From: Cyanoderma ruficeps
Lineage: Eukaryota; Chordata; Aves; Passeriformes; Timaliidae
DNA: 64,000 nt
Assembly: GCA_008694505.1 (NCBI GenBank)
Contig: VZDJ01000047.1
Span: 4,508,087 to 4,572,086 of the forward strand
Direction: 5' to 3'
In this document: positions 1 to 13,503 of the stretch, piece after piece
How positions within the stretch are numbered: the first letter of the stretch is position 1
How the letters are laid out: the number at the start of each line of letters is the position of its first letter
The notes under the pieces: model-generated
The model's input: only the letters and a program-made list of their open reading frames with translations
Databases searched by the model: none
Told to the model about the DNA's origin: nothing
Made by a program: the position numbers and the translations under genes

Positions 1-2247
1 GCTAAAAGAACGGATGAGCAGCAGCCTCTTTGTCCCATGCAGATCTCAGGAGGAGGGGACAAGGCCCAGGTGTATTCAGAGCAGCAGGAAAATCTGTTCC
101 ACGCAGGGAGGAAAATCTGCACTGATCTCCCTGTGCCAGGCACACTGGGTTTGCTGCCAGCCTCTGCTGGCAGGACAGGAGCAGATATTCTGGTAGGCTG
201 GCAGGAACACAGAGCTCTGCCCAGAGCACAGAAAATTGAGTGGCTTTGTAGGAAAGACACTGTAACATAGCAAATACCAGAAATGGGCTCCATGCAGACA
301 GCTGGCATTGTTAATTTATACCCTTTTATGAGCTCTAGAAAAACAGGGTACTGGGGTGAATTCAGCAGTGACATGGCTGCCATCCAGGTAATTTTCATGC
401 CCACATTTCCATATAAACTCTTGTGCTTTGTCCACTTTTTTTTTTAATATAATTTTGATTCCATCTCTCCTGGAACACTATGTTCCACACCAACTCAGGT
501 TTGTTCCCTTGCCTGATCAGAGTGCTCAGGCTGCAGGGATGCCTCTGCACGGATCATGTTATGGATATTTCATGGCTGTGTGAGGATGCTCCATGCTGGG
601 ACAGCTCAGCTAAAACTCTACCATAAACCTCATTCCAGGGCTGGAGGTATAACTACCCTGGGGTAGCACATTGGGTGTGCTGGATGCGCTGCATTGCTGC
701 CAGGAGCTGAGCCAGCAGCTCTGCATGGAGCTGGACATCACTCCCTGGGCCTGGCAAATATCCCAGGGCTATTTTAGGGATGAATCTGAGCAGGCACGTG
801 GCATAGAAACCCCCAAATTGATGGTGTGCCCATCACCATCAAAAAGCTGTGCTAAATCTTTGTGCTCTCTCCTACCAGCATTGCCACAGGTGAGTTATGT
901 GGCTGAAAAAAAAACTCCACGAAGTCAGATAAACCCTCAGATAAAGTAATATATTCTGGCCAGTCAGGGATGGTGGTACAATGTGTAACTAAATGTAAAA
1001 AACTTCGTGGATTTCAGACCTATTTTACTGAAATAAATTCCAGTTGTTGCAACACTTGTACACACAAAATAACAGAACACACTGTCTTACCTTAAAGCCA
1101 ACACATAAAAGACTTGCAGATAACGATCAAGATTTTTTTGCATAGACCCTTGCACATTTTAAAAGTGAAAAAAAAAAATTCTAAATATACTGCATGAATC
1201 AAGACTTTCCATTTCTTCCCCATTCTTCTGCAGAGCTTACAAAGAGTAGATTGTTGCACCCCACCCTTTGGTGCTTGGTGTACTTGCTTTATGACCTTGG
1301 GCTGCACAGTTGTTATACACAAATACTACTTTAATATTTTCCTCAGCTCGTGCTGTTCCTAGCACTGCTGCTCCAGGCTGCTGTTATGGCTGGATTTAGG
1401 GACAAACACAGTGATAGGTGGAGTGATTTTCCACATTGGCTTCACCATGGAAAGGATTATCTGTAGCAATTAATTTTTTCTTCCAATAATGCACGGATGT
1501 CCCAAAGAGACAGGAAAAGTAGGTCAGCTCATTCTCCCAGCTGCACTGACTCAGCAGCACTCTAACCATTTTCCTAGAACCAAACCAGGCAGCGCACAGA
1601 GAAACACACACAAATTAGGGTGGAAATATCAACATTGCATAGGTCAGCAAAACCATATGGTTGTTTAGATTAAACACATGCAGATTCAGAAATACTGGGA
1701 TCTTCAAGCTGCATACAAAAAACTCAGAGCACAGCACAGCTTTGAAGTCCTTTCTTCCCTTTCTGAATCCTGATCTCAGTCCAGGAGCAGTTCTGCACTG
1801 ACAGCTCTGGGTACCAAAGGCTTCCAGCTGCAGGCAGTGGCAGCTCAGGCTTCACTGTGTTGTCCTGGCAGCTCTGTGTGGTTTGGGAATTCCACCTGTC
1901 TGCATCAGAAGGTATTTCAGTCTCCCTCATTAACCCACCAGCTCCTCAGCTGAAGCTGACAACAGAATACTGCAGGGGAGGCCTTTGAGATAGCACACAA
2001 TGGCAAATGGAATCCTTCAAATTGCCTCCAGCTGGATTCCACACCAGACCTGAAAAATGGCCCAGTGGAAAGGCACTAAAGGACAATGAAATTTGAAACC
2101 TCTAGAAACTCTTATTTTCTCGATGACTCTCTAAATTATTTTCTCTGGAGTGCTGTATTGCCTCTTAAATTCCTCAATTTAAAACCGATTTTATTGTGGG
2201 GCTATCACTGCTCACAATCTGAAAGGAAAGCTGGTCCAGAGCCATGG
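1..2247. other. LRCH2 intron sequence, no gene seen
   Basis: Mixed-composition sequence. No open frame here has coding character or splice context, and no repeat was recognised. Confidence 0.5.
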
Positions 2248-3127
2248 AATCATAGAATTCTTAGGGTTGGAAAAGACCTCCACGATCACCCAGTCCAACC
2301 ATGAGCCCAGCAGCACCCATGTTCAACATTAAACCACATCCATAAAGCTTTCCAACCCTCCCAGCCACAGGGATTCCCTGGGCAGCTTGTTCCGGTGACT
2401 GACCATCTTCTCAGGGAAGAAATTTTTCTTAACTTCCAATCTAAACCTCACCTGTGTGAAGGGAGCTTCCCTGTCTGAGTTGTCCAGGAGCCTCACCAAC
2501 ACTCACTGAGCTGGGACCGCCAAAGCCACCCCACCCACCCCACAGCCACACCAGGTTTCCTTACCAGCTCAACCTCTGGGTTCCCACAGCAGAGCCTCAG
2601 TCATCCGGACCCTTAAAATGATTTAATCTTGGTACAACAACTAAATAACAAAACAACAGCTCAAGCTGGTGCCTCCAAGGAGGAATCCTGAATGAAGCAA
2701 CCCCTGGGCTTTTATCTCCTCCCAGCCAGAGCACGGGGAGTGTCCCAGGAGCTTTGTTATCCACAGGGAAGCAATTCCCAGTCAGAGCTGACCTGGGGCT
2801 GCCCAGACACCTGCACTGACTGCACCCCTCAGCCCCTGCTGCACAGTGAGCCGCTGTCCTCTGGTTTGGAACTCCTTATCCAGGAGAAAAACTCAACTCC
2901 AACCTGCCTGCAGCCTCCTTCTGGGGATCTGTAGATGTGAGAAAGTCCCCCTGAGACTCGGCTCCAGAGGTCAAACAGCCCAGCTCCCTCAGCTGCTCCT
3001 GGGGCTCCAGACCCTTCCCCAGCTCTGTTCCCTTCTCTGGACAAGCTCCAGCGCCTCAGTGTTTTTTCCTAAAGTTAAGGGCCCAGAACTAAACTCAGAA
3101 AATAAAGTGCAGCCTTGCAGATCAGGA
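2248..3127 (-). mobile_element. CR1 LINE 3' region, minus orientation, interrupted
   Basis: The left edge (GGAATCATAGAATTCTTAGG, then GTTGGAAAAGACCTCCACGATC) is the reverse complement of the CR1 3' end. The right part (about 2850-3127) resembles the next CR1 region upstream in the element (AGCTCCCTCAGCTGCTCCTGG, CTCTGGACAAGCTCCAG). Between about 2475 and 2850 lies sequence foreign to CR1, with an LTR-like look (TTATCTCCTCCCAGCC), probably a later insertion whose exact edges I could not fix. Confidence 0.75.
2475..2850. mobile_element. Probable LTR fragment inserted in CR1
   Basis: Non-CR1 sequence splitting the CR1 copy. It has features common in antisense avian LTRs: a GATTTAATC stretch, then GGGCTTTTATCTCCTCCC (a TATA-like element on the minus strand). 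No clear target duplication was found, so both edges and type are tentative. Confidence 0.35.
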
Positions 3128-5609
3128 CCTGGTCAGTAAGAGGCAGGTTAGTTCTTATTACTCTGCAACTCTGAAATCTTGATTACTGTTTTGTAGCACT
3201 CCAAGTTGTAGAAATATAAGAAAATTCCCTGTGTTTCCTCTAGTTCTTTCATTGTTCCTGCTTTTTGTCAGCTAGAAAACAAGACTCTCCTAAATTTCCT
3301 GAAAGGTAAAAATGTGGTTCTGGAGGGAATTTTGAACCACTGTGGTATGGTTACAAAGCTCTAGCATCAGGTATGTTGGAGCACTGGGATAGATTTCGGA
3401 AAACACATGGCCCAACTCTGAAAGTTGAACTCTGAGCTACCAAAACTGCAAATGTATTGATGTCAGAGCATCAATACATTTAAATTCTTAAATTCCTCTG
3501 GAAGTCACACTTGAATTCCAAAAGGAAACTAATAGTATGTTGTATAGACTATCAAATAACAGAAAAGTAGCTATTGAGATGGAGGGAAGGTTTAATCTGG
3601 TGTCTCTGAATTGTGGAGGTGCTCCCCTCTTTGCTCCTAAATTCCAGATGCAACTTCACTGTCTCAAATGAAAAAGAATGAGAAGCTGTAACTTTTCATT
3701 GCTACATAACCACATCATCCCTCAGAGCTATTAAAAAAGACATTGTGTACTTCTACCACTTTTAATTTCCATTTGTTACTGTTTTACTTCTCCATCTCAG
3801 TATCTTTTAAGTACAGTGACTCACACTGAGTTTTCAGTGGTGATGAGCACAGTATTCGAAAATTGTTGTGAAGGCCAAGGAGCAGATTTTCTTGTACAAA
3901 CACCATTAACCACTGAATGCAGGAGATAAAAAAGCTGTTATTAAAAGAGCCAAAGTGTAACAAACTGTCCCAGTGAGGGCAGCTGTGGGGTTTCAGTCAG
4001 CAAGACCAGGACATAACATCCAGTAACCATATTGCTCATCTGAATGATGACTTTTCAACCACACAGAAGATCTGATTTTCCTTTATCACCTCTTTTTGGA
4101 GAGAAAATATTGGAGTGGATAAGCTGAGGAACGCGCTGACACCAGAAACTCCAGCGTAGTTTGTTTTTCCCTTTGATGTGCATTGCCTGGCACGCAGCTG
4201 ATGTGCCCTCACACACAGCGATGGGGATGGTGTCTGCTGAGCACACAGCATCACTCTGGGCATGCAGAGCTGCTGCTCCCACTCTGTGAGGCCCAAGGTG
4301 TTACAGTTCTGGTTTCTTTTTCTCTGCTGAGCTCAGGATTCTGACACGGGAAATGTAAATTTCGAGTTTGGACTTGGATGTTTATTAATTCTTATCTATT
4401 TACAGTCTCATAAATCTGCAGTACCTCTAGTTAACAAGGTGCAAAATGAAGCACTTCTCTATCTCTACAAGGCCTTTTCAAGGACAATCCATCCAGTTAT
4501 GAAATGCCACCTAAATTATTTTTGGTTTAAAACCAATAACTGCCCACTTGAAGTCTGCACTGTGGACTCCATCACCCAGTTACAGAAAACCACCTGAACC
4601 CATGAAGAAGAAGGAAGAAGAAGGTGAAGAAGGACTCAGACAACGCCCAAAGCCCTCCATCTTGACTCACATGTATTGCTCTATACCAAAACCCCAAAAT
4701 CGAAGTTTCCAGAATTCCAGCATCAAGGAAAAGGAGCAGAGGCAAGGAAGCAGCTTGGAGGGTTTTTCAGTAGGTATGAACTGACTCTCACTAGGTAGCA
4801 TAAAACCTCATAATCATCCCTCATAATGCCCCTTTGAATCAGGCTGCCAGGGGAAAGAGGGGCATCCTACAACTCCTGGCATCAGCAGAACCAAGAATAA
4901 ATTGAACAAAGCAACTCGAGATTTTTCTGATTTTCTGCAGAGTAACAGCAACTCACAAAGGTTTGAACTACGAGCATTCATTGCAACTGAGGAAAAGAGT
5001 GGGGTGGCAGCAGCTGGGATGCACATCAGTACTCTGGAGCAGTATTTTCCTGTGGGGTGAAGTCTGTCAGAGCCTGAGATGCAGAACACACTGGGAGGAG
5101 TGCTGGATCAGCTGATGACCTTGAGGAGCTGCAGCTACAGGCTGGCAGATATCTCACACTGAAACAAAGACAAATGCACTGTCCTGGGCTGAGGAGGGGA
5201 AAATCCATCAGCACGGGCTGGGGGGCAAACAGCTATCGAGCAGTAATGCAGAATCACAGAAGGGTTGGGGCTGGAAGGGCCAAGCCTCCGCATGTGGTTC
5301 CGACCCTCCACGACAGGCAATGTCTCGGGTCACGATGCAAAACGTAACCAAAATATGTATTATTCCATTGCAGTCTCCGAAACTGGCTGGGGAGGTGTTT
5401 GGTTTTATCAATATCACATTTTGGTAGTTTGTGATACAGAGCTATTCAGTTGCCATCAGTGCTTGCTGTTAGGTAAGGAAAAAAAACCTCAATTGTGTTT
5501 CCTATTCTACTTTTACAGGAAATCTAGTAAATAAAATTAATTTCCACATACTAGCTAGATTTTGGTGTATTTTTTGTAATGTGATGAACCATGTATTAAA
5601 ACCAGCACA
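3128..5609. other. LRCH2 intron sequence, no gene seen
   Basis: AT-rich intronic DNA. It contains a small GAA-rich tract (about 4602-4635) and a short CR1 3'-end scrap at 5250-5295 (AATCACAGAAGGGTTGGGGC, minus orientation). No exon-like segment was recognised. Confidence 0.5.
5250..5295 (-). mobile_element. CR1 3'-end fragment
   Basis: AGAATCACAGAAGGGTTGGG followed by GCTGGAAGGGCC is the usual reverse complement of the CR1 3' terminus. Only about 45 bp are recognisable. Confidence 0.6.
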
Positions 5610-5685
5610 AAATTTCCAAGTTATTTATAACTCTATACATTTATAGATTTATAAATGTATAGACTTATAAATAACTTGGAAATTT
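5610..5685. repeat. AT-rich near-perfect palindrome (36-bp arms)
   Basis: Left arm 5610-5645 and right arm 5650-5685 are reverse complements with one mismatch and a 4-base centre (GATT). The arms begin AAATTTCCAAGTTATTTATA. A second small palindrome follows at about 5723-5748 (AATCTATAAC, five-base loop, GTTATAGATT). The DNA can extrude as a cruciform and RNA would form a strong hairpin. Confidence 0.9.
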
Positions 5686-6752
5686 ATAGATTTTTATAGA
5701 CTAAAAAATGTATAAAATCCAAAATCTATAACCTAAAGTTATAGATTCATAGACTTATAGAGAGTCTATTCCCAGTAAAAAAGGGGATGCAAGAATTGCA
5801 GCATTAGATTGGCACAATTGGCAGGACCCTATTCCTCCTAAGAGCTTCAAAGGGAAATCCAAGAGGTGCTCGTGGGGCAGACAAAGGTCAAAGCTGCAAT
5901 TCAGGACTGAGGTGAATGGGACCAGTGCTGGGGTGGAAAAACCAACCAGCTTCTGTCTCGGTGAGCATTTCTCCAGCTTGCCTACATTGTGTTTATACTG
6001 GGATTGTAGATATTCACCTGAATCACAGTAAAAGCACTAAAGAAATAATTTTCCTGTACTCTTTATGTGTGTTGTAGGTATTTATTATATCTGAGTGTGG
6101 AGTTGTGATGGGGGGTTGAAAATTTACATTAAAAACTTTTTTTCAGTGTCAGATGAAGCAGAGGAGGAAGTGATAATAAAATGCAAGTATGAAATGAACA
6201 CTCCTATAGTTTGGAGGAGGATTGATGTTTTGCTTTCGTTTTCTTTGTGTTCTAATTACATTCTTCTCTGCTTCTAACATTGGTTAGCTCTACTAGGTTC
6301 TTTGATAATTTAACTATTTGTAGAGGCCTAAAAAAAAGTACATTGCAATATCTTCTTCCTGAATTTAGTATTCTCCCAGAAATAAAAGCTAACATTTTGA
6401 TATTGAAAGATTCCTAACATTTTTTAAAAATAGGACTACTGCTCTGGCCAATTCAAAAAAGCCACAAAGATGCCAAGTTTATGCCTAAACTTTAAAAAAT
6501 GGAAATATTTTCCCAAGAGCAGAACCCATCAGCTGAAGCAGCTATTTCAAATGCCAGTGGCGTACAAAGATTTATAATACACATTAAGTCCCTGAAACAG
6601 AAGTTTATGGTGGAGGAGATGAAGAAACTCAGATTATTTTGTGACCGGTAAGAAAAATAAGAGTGAGAATAAATGCTGAGAAGCCTTAGAGCAGCTGCAG
6701 TGCCTTGTGTGAGCCAAGAACCCCAAAGGGAACAGCCCAGGATGTGTCACCC
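5686..6752. other. LRCH2 intron sequence, no gene seen
   Basis: AT-rich sequence after the palindrome; no feature beyond short T and A runs was recognised. Confidence 0.5.
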
Positions 6753-7363
6753 TGTAGTGGTTTGAAAGCAAAACCAGTGAGAGGCTTCAAATCAGAAATA
6801 CAATTTAATTGGAAGAGGAAAAAAAAAAGAAAAGGAAAAAAAAAGAAGTAAAATAAATGCAATAGTACAAAAGACCACTGACAGAGTCAGAATAGAACCT
6901 GATGCCTTGTTGGTCAGGGTGTTGGAAACAGTCCAAAGTAGGCCCTCCTGGAGTGACAGATGTGGTTCTGTTGGAGTAGTGATGGCCCTGTAGAGAAAAA
7001 GGGTCCCAGAAATGGGTCTGGTCTTCCTTTGCAAGTCCCGTGGGAGCACTGGATGTCTGGTGACACCTGTGGCTCCTTTTTATCTACGTGGAAATGGTTT
7101 GACTCCTCCTCCCTGGGCAGAGCATCTCACAATGGGATGATGTAATGTGTCATGTCATTGGTGAGCCTTAATGACCCAGTAACAGATAACCCCTGGGAGG
7201 GTGGAAAGAGATAAGAAACAATCTCCTACCCAGTTTCAAAAGCTGGCTTGTTATCAGAAAGGCAGTCACCCCCTCCCTCCTGGAGTTACAACAGATACAG
7301 AAAAAACACCTCCCCAACTGGGTTTCAACAGATGGAATAGAATAAACATTTTTTTTTGTTACA
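6753..7363 (-). mobile_element. Solo LTR, avian ERVL-type
   Basis: 611 bp beginning TGTAGTGGTTTGAAAGCAAA and ending TTTTTTTTGTTACA. It is flanked by TCACCC (6747-6752) and TAACCC (7364-7369), a 6-bp target duplication with one mismatch. A TATA-like GATAAAAAGG lies on the minus strand near 7075 and ATTAAA near its 3' end, so it probably reads minus. The sequence type is, from memory, very common in songbird genomes. No internal viral genes remain. Confidence 0.8.
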
Positions 7364-10300
7364 TAACCCGAGACACACCCACACAGCCCCACCAGCAAAA
7401 GCAGCAGAAGGACCCAACAGAGTTTTTGCTTCTCCTTGGCCCCACCATGCTGAGCAGCTGAGTGAACAGTTAATTAGTGATGCAATGAGTTCCCAATCAA
7501 ACAGAAAAAAAGTCCAGCTCTGCTCAGGGTGTCTGTAGTGAGCCTGTCCTGGCTATCTGCTAGGAAGGAAAGTTCCCCTTTGTGAATGGCAAAGGAACAA
7601 CTCCACCTCTCTGGAGTTGTGCAGAACTGCAAAGCTGCAGAAGAATTCATGGCCAGTCCCTCCCATTGATATGCCAGTCCTGCTGTGCCTTTCAGATGTT
7701 TTATGTATCCCATTAACCAAGCCTTAGATGTTATCTATAAGGGATATGTGAGTATGAAATATTCATTTTTAACCTCAAAACATTTAAAATATGCAAGCAT
7801 ATATTCAATTTGGAATTTCAATTTTATGCTGATTTGCATAATTTATTGGAAGAGAAAGCTTAGTTTATTACAAAGCCTCAGGATAAATTTCTTGCCTCGG
7901 GGTTGCTAAGTATACCCAGACCAGGTACATGACCATTCAGAGCATGAAGTGAATGCTTGAGGTTATTTAATTTAAACTAAAGAACTAAATGCTGTCTTCT
8001 GGCATCCTTCAATATTTAGACATATGTCTTTACCTGGCATGCAAATCCACCCATGTAAATTGCTTTACCTCTTTTCATTTCTAAAAACTGTTCACATAAA
8101 TTTCCAGTCAAATTTCCTAATACCATTTCTCCCCACAAAAACCCTCCTGTTTCCCACGGCTGTTCCTGGACTCCCTTTGGGCACGCTCAGGTTTATGGAG
8201 AGTTCCTCACCCTCACACCCAGCCCTGCCATCCCGGTGTCTCCAGAACATTAATGGATTTGCTGTCTGTGAACCACGACTCGAGGCACAGATGCTGACAG
8301 TGTCAAACTCACAATCACACATTGCATTTGCCTATTTGCAGATGATAATGCCTTCTGTTACTGCAAGCATATCAGATCAGGAACAAAACTGTATTCTTGT
8401 GCAGGCACTACATCACAAATGCATTTGTAAAAGTCATCCCAGCAGAACTGGGATGTTTACCCACTTGCACACCTATAATATGTTTTCTGAATTTGAACCA
8501 ATGCTTCAATTCATCTGTACAAAATCATATTTGCAAATAAATCCTCAAAGGTTATGTATCCGTGTGCTCACTTTAGATTTCCCACACTTTTCACATTTTA
8601 ACAGACATGGTTCAGCACTTCTGGAAGAAAGTAGAGACCAAAGAAAAAGATACAATCTCTAAAAATCAAATAAATTATTTTCCCAGGATGCATCCAGCCT
8701 TGTCTTCCAATATTCAATATCCATATTGGAAAAAACATTTCAGCTTTATTCCAGTGAATCAAAATAAAAACAAGTGGTAATTTTTAAGCTTCTTAAAGGT
8801 ATAACTGAGGAAAAAAATTGTCACCCAAAAAGAAAATCCACCTTGCCTATGTAAATGTACCAAGCAACAGAACACTTCCTTTCCTGGAAGTACCTGACTT
8901 TATCTCTCTGCAATTTGAAACTATTATGCTGACAAATACAACCCAGTAGGGATCAGGCACCACTTGGAGATTAACATTTTTTGAAACCCATATCTATCAT
9001 AAAAAAAAAAAAAAATCCATACTACCAAATGCAGTGGAACAGATGGATCCTGATCAGGGACCAGGAGAGGCTGGATGCAGCAAGGACTGAAGATTGATAC
9101 CTACTCACACAGAAGCAATCTGGGCACAGTGAACAGCAGGTTGCTACAGACATTTGGCATATTTATTGAAGCATTAAGGGAGTTCCACAATTCCATTTAC
9201 ATATATACAGGACTATGTAAAAAACGCAGTATATTAGGCTACCCACACACATAGAAATCTTGACTTATAATGACTAGGCTACACATAAAACTTAGTGAAA
9301 CCTGCTATGTGGGATAATCCATTGTCAGCACTGCAATTTAACTGCGCTTCCATTTTCAAAATGCCAATGATATTTACAGCTCAAAATGCCTGGCCCAGTT
9401 TTGTTCCCAATAGCAAAATCAATTACAATCTCCCATAAAGTTGGAGAGAAGCAAAATCGGGCGCTGTTGTATCTATTAAAGCAAAGGTACAAAACTTCAC
9501 CATAAATATTCCCAGTTTAATTGCCCTTCTGCAGCACAAATAGCTGAGAGGCAAAACATCTCTGCTGCTTCTTTAGAAACTCTAATGTGTAACATGAAAA
9601 CACATAATTGAAGAAAGTCTTGAGGTAAATTTGAAAAGTCAAGTAATAGTCGTTAGCAGAAAACCAGAAAAAAAGCTTGCATTCATCATCCAGTGCATTG
9701 AAAAGACAGATTGCACCCCTGCAGCCCACACTCCAGGACATACATTTGTCCTTCTAATGCCAATGGAGTTTGAAAGAATTTATCTCACCAAATTCAGAAG
9801 CTGTTGTATCATTTTACCTCATTAACTTTTAGCTCTGAACTAGTGGTTTTGGTCACAACCTGACCTGGACTTGCCCTCTCTTCTTTATTCTGAGGATAAT
9901 CTACTGTTCTAACTTGTAAGCTGAAGAGAAGTTTGCTCAAGTCTTAGTTCCTTTACTTTGTTTTAATCTGATTTGCCGTTGTACACACTGGGCTAAAATG
10001 ACTCTTGTTCTCTTTCTGTGGGAGGAGAACCTTATCCACAAATTTAAGGTTTGAGCAGTAGAAAAAAAGAAAGAAAACAAATATTGGAATAGCTAGGTTG
10101 GGGATTTAATGAATGCTTCCTATGCCGTAACACTGCACTCTTTAACCAATGATTTAACCAGCAATGAAACACAAAAACTGATACATTCAGCTGAAGTTTT
10201 AGCAACGAAACCTGTGCCATCACCCAGGAAGCACCCAGAGCTCACAGTCAATAAACCAGCTCTCTCCTGAGTAAAGTAATCCATGTTAGTCCTTCTGCGG

Positions 10301-11609
10301 CACCTCTGAGGTTGACTCTCTCCTTAAAAATGCAGATCACATTCCCTGGAGATACTCATCTTTTCCCGTGATGCACCTGAGTGACAGAACAACAAGCTTA
10401 GTGCAAGGAAATGCCACTGGGGTTGACAAGCAAATTCCATCAGTATGCAGCGTTTGCACAGTGCAGTTCAGTGCCAGCAGTTCACACGGGCCCGTGCTTT
10501 GGAACAGAATTATAATTAAGGCCTAAATCTTCAGCTTTCTGATTAATTCTTATCACACAGGTCCTCTACGTTTTCCTGCGTAAGCCTGGAAATGTGCTTG
10601 TCACTAAAGAAAACAGCATATAATGGTTAACTATGTACATGCAATTTACCTAGGACATGAATATCCGGTAATTTCCTCATTAATTATGAGGTTTAAAAAC
10701 CTTGTCAGAACATTAATGTTATCCTGAAGTAACATTTCCCTCCTCTGACATGTGAAAACAACAGAAATGTGGTAAGTAAAAGCTGTAAGGACTTGGGATG
10801 TGTCAGTTCAGTTTAGGAACATCCTCTGTGTTTCATGGGAAAAGTATTTTCTAAATATTTGCAAGCTCACAGCACACACAACCCAAACCCAGGAGCTGCA
10901 TAGACCTACAAGGTTCTGAGGAATGCCTCAGAAAAGAAACCACAGAGATAAGATGCCCTTTGAGGCTGCCACATTCAACAAGGACTGTGCCATTCTCACA
11001 CAGGTCTAAAGGACCATTGTAGCCTCTTATCTAGCTCACAACAACACCATTATTTGGTCCTTTTCCCCTCTGTGTAGCCAAGCCAGAGGATCACTTGGAA
11101 GAATTTTTTCCCTAGTCCCAGGCAAGGGCAGGTGTATGGGTTTTACACAAATCTTTCTCCTCAGACTTCTTCCCTGTCTGTGTGGGAAACAATCTCCTGT
11201 GTCTCCTTCATGTCAGCAAAATAATTAACATTTCTTAAAGACTCCACAGCAGGTCAGGGGAAAAATCACCATAAAAATCAGAACCCTTTAGTGACCTCAC
11301 TCTTTCTTCAACTCCAAAACACAAGCTCAGGAAAAGAGTCTCATGTTATTTTACAAGCCGAAATACATTATAGCACTAACTCTGATCTGCTGCAACTGAT
11401 TTTCGGGTTATTTCAGTGACATATGCAGATCTTCCAAATGTGTCTGCATATTTTCCACAAAACATGAGTTACTGCATGGCAAGTAAATATATCCGACCTG
11501 ATATTTGAAAAGAAATAAACATTTGGGTAACCCTCTTACTGATCTAACACAGATTAACTTGTCATGGATGTTTCTCTCAGCTGTTATATTAAGATGATAT
11601 ATTAACAGT
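7364..11609. other. LRCH2 intron sequence, possible conserved non-coding DNA
   Basis: AT-rich, low in recognisable repeats. The stretch 9160-10750 has a repeat-poor, non-degenerate look that is often seen in conserved non-coding elements, but this cannot be tested here. One 212-codon open frame (8024-8662, plus) shows no domain and is treated as chance. Confidence 0.4.
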
Positions 11610-11970
11610 ATCATAGAATGGCTTGGGTTGGAAGGAGTTTTTAAAGACTGTAGTCCAAAACCTCGTCAGTCCACACAGGAACATCTTTCACTATCCCAGG
11701 TTGCTCAAAGCCCCTCTAAACCTGGTCTTGAGCCCTTCCAATGATGGGGCTGCCACAGCTTCTCTGAGCAACCTGTACAAATGTCCCCCCACCCTCATCA
11801 TATAAAAATTCCAGCCCTATATCCAAGTCAATCTACCCTTTCACTCCATTTTCCTGTCAGGCTCTGGTAAAATGCTTTTCTTTCTTATAGGCCCCTTTTC
11901 GATGCTAAAAGGTCACAATAAGATCTCCCCAAAAACCCTCTCTTCTTCACACTGAACAGAGAAAACCCTG
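11610..11970 (-). mobile_element. CR1 LINE 3' fragment, minus orientation
   Basis: Begins CATAGAATGGCTTGGGTTGG (reverse complement of a CR1 3' end) and continues with the standard CR1 order: AAACCTCGTCAGTCCACACA, then GCCTCTAAACCTGGTCTTGA-like and GGGGCTGCCACAGCTTCTCT. It is diverged and contains small indels. Confidence 0.85.
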
Positions 11971-13140
11971 CATGGCAAAGGGGGTGATGTTTACTCTGAG
12001 ATCCGGTTTATAAAGGATGACTGGTACCAGTGGAAAATTTCCAACTAGAGAATAAAATAGGAGAAGGGGCCAGATAAAACCAGTGGTGAGGGTAATCAGA
12101 AAACCTCACTGAGCAGGGTCTTGGACAAGGAATGTAATTGTTGATTTGTTGAATCAATATTTGCAGGTTGTTGAATCCCACAGGTTCCTGGGGTTTTTGG
12201 CACAGATGATGGTGACAAGGGAAGTCCTGTGGGTGTCACACAAAGTGCAAGGGAAAGGCAAAGGGCATCAAAGTGGGCAGGAACTTGGATGACAGGTACG
12301 AAGTAATAATAAAACAGCACTGAAACACTGACAGAAAAAAAATAATACCGCAATAAAAACAATTTTCATTTCGGGAAGACAGTTCTCTGTAGGTGAGAAC
12401 TGGAAACAAGCTGTCCCAGGGTGCTGGCAGCTATTTAAAGAAACATTTTTAAAGGCCAAGTACAAACAATTCAATCACAGAGTAAGAGATCATCTTGGCT
12501 ATGTTGTAAGCTCTTCTCTGATCCCAGCACAAGGAAGCACACTGGAGATGAAAATAAGATCAAATTACTGAAGAATCCAAAGCTATTTTCTAGTTCCCCA
12601 TATGAACTTGTAGGGAGAAATCCAATTATTAAAACGAAATAAAATGACAAGAAAAAGTAATTCAAGCACATTGTGCCCTATGAAAATGTGATGGTAATTC
12701 ATTCAGTCCTGCACTCAAGAAGGTCTGAGCACCTTGCCCATCAGCTTCTTAATCAAAACTGAGTCAAAAGATCCTTTTTTAACTTTATGTTGATCAGCAT
12801 TTTTAGAAAAACAGCATTAAAAGAAAAAGAAAAAAAGAGAAATACAGAAAAAGAAAACATAATAATGATGAAATATAAGATTTTTTTTTCCCCATAATCT
12901 TCAAAACCAGCAGAGCAGGCATTACTCCAGAGCACACAGACACTGAAGCCCAGCTCCCTCCTTTGCAGATGCTCCAGGACCCTCCCCACAGGCACTCCCT
13001 GAGCTGAGGATGTGCTGGGATCTCTCTGCTGTCCCGTCATTCCTTTGGTGACAACACCCTGCCAGGGGTGTTGGCCTTATGTGACAACCACCCTACCCTG
13101 GCACAGCTCCTGGTGTATCCCAGGGGGGTCACAGGGAGCT
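11971..13140. other. LRCH2 intron sequence, no gene seen
   Basis: AT-rich, with A-rich runs around 12815-12890. No exon-like segment was recognised. Confidence 0.5.
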
Positions 13141-13503
13141 CAGTTCTGCAATCAGGAGATGCTCACAGGAGTGTTTTAGCTCAGTCTGCACTCAGGAGAT
13201 GCTCACAGGAGTGTTCCAGCCCAGGAGATGCTCACAGTGAGTATTTTAGCTCAGTCTGCACTCAGGAGATGCTCACAGTGAGTGTTTTAGCTCAGTCTGC
13301 ACTCAGGGGATGCTCACAGGAGTGTTTTAGCTCAGTCTGCACTGAGGAGATGCTCACAGGAGTGTTTTAGCTCAGTCTGCACTGAGGAGATGCTCACAGG
13401 AGTGTTTTAGCTCAGTCTGCACTGAGGAGATGCTCACAGTGAGTGTTTTAGCTCAGTCTGCACTCAGGAGATGCTCACAGGAGTGTTCGGGCTCAGTCTG
13501 CCC
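13141..13503. repeat. 40-41 bp tandem repeat (about 8-9 copies)
   Basis: Unit of the type CTCAGGAGATGCTCACAGGA followed by GTGTTTTAGCTCAGTCTGCA. Copies begin at 13151 and 13191, then one shortened copy near 13222, then regular 41-bp spacing from 13261. Two alternating variants (CACAGGAGTG and CACAGTGAGTG) suggest higher-order expansion. Copies are 90 per cent or more alike. Confidence 0.92.

Noticed and set aside
8024..8662. 212-codon plus-strand open frame
   Set aside because: No recognisable domain, no splice or promoter context, skewed Phe/Leu/Ser composition typical of chance frames in AT-rich DNA.
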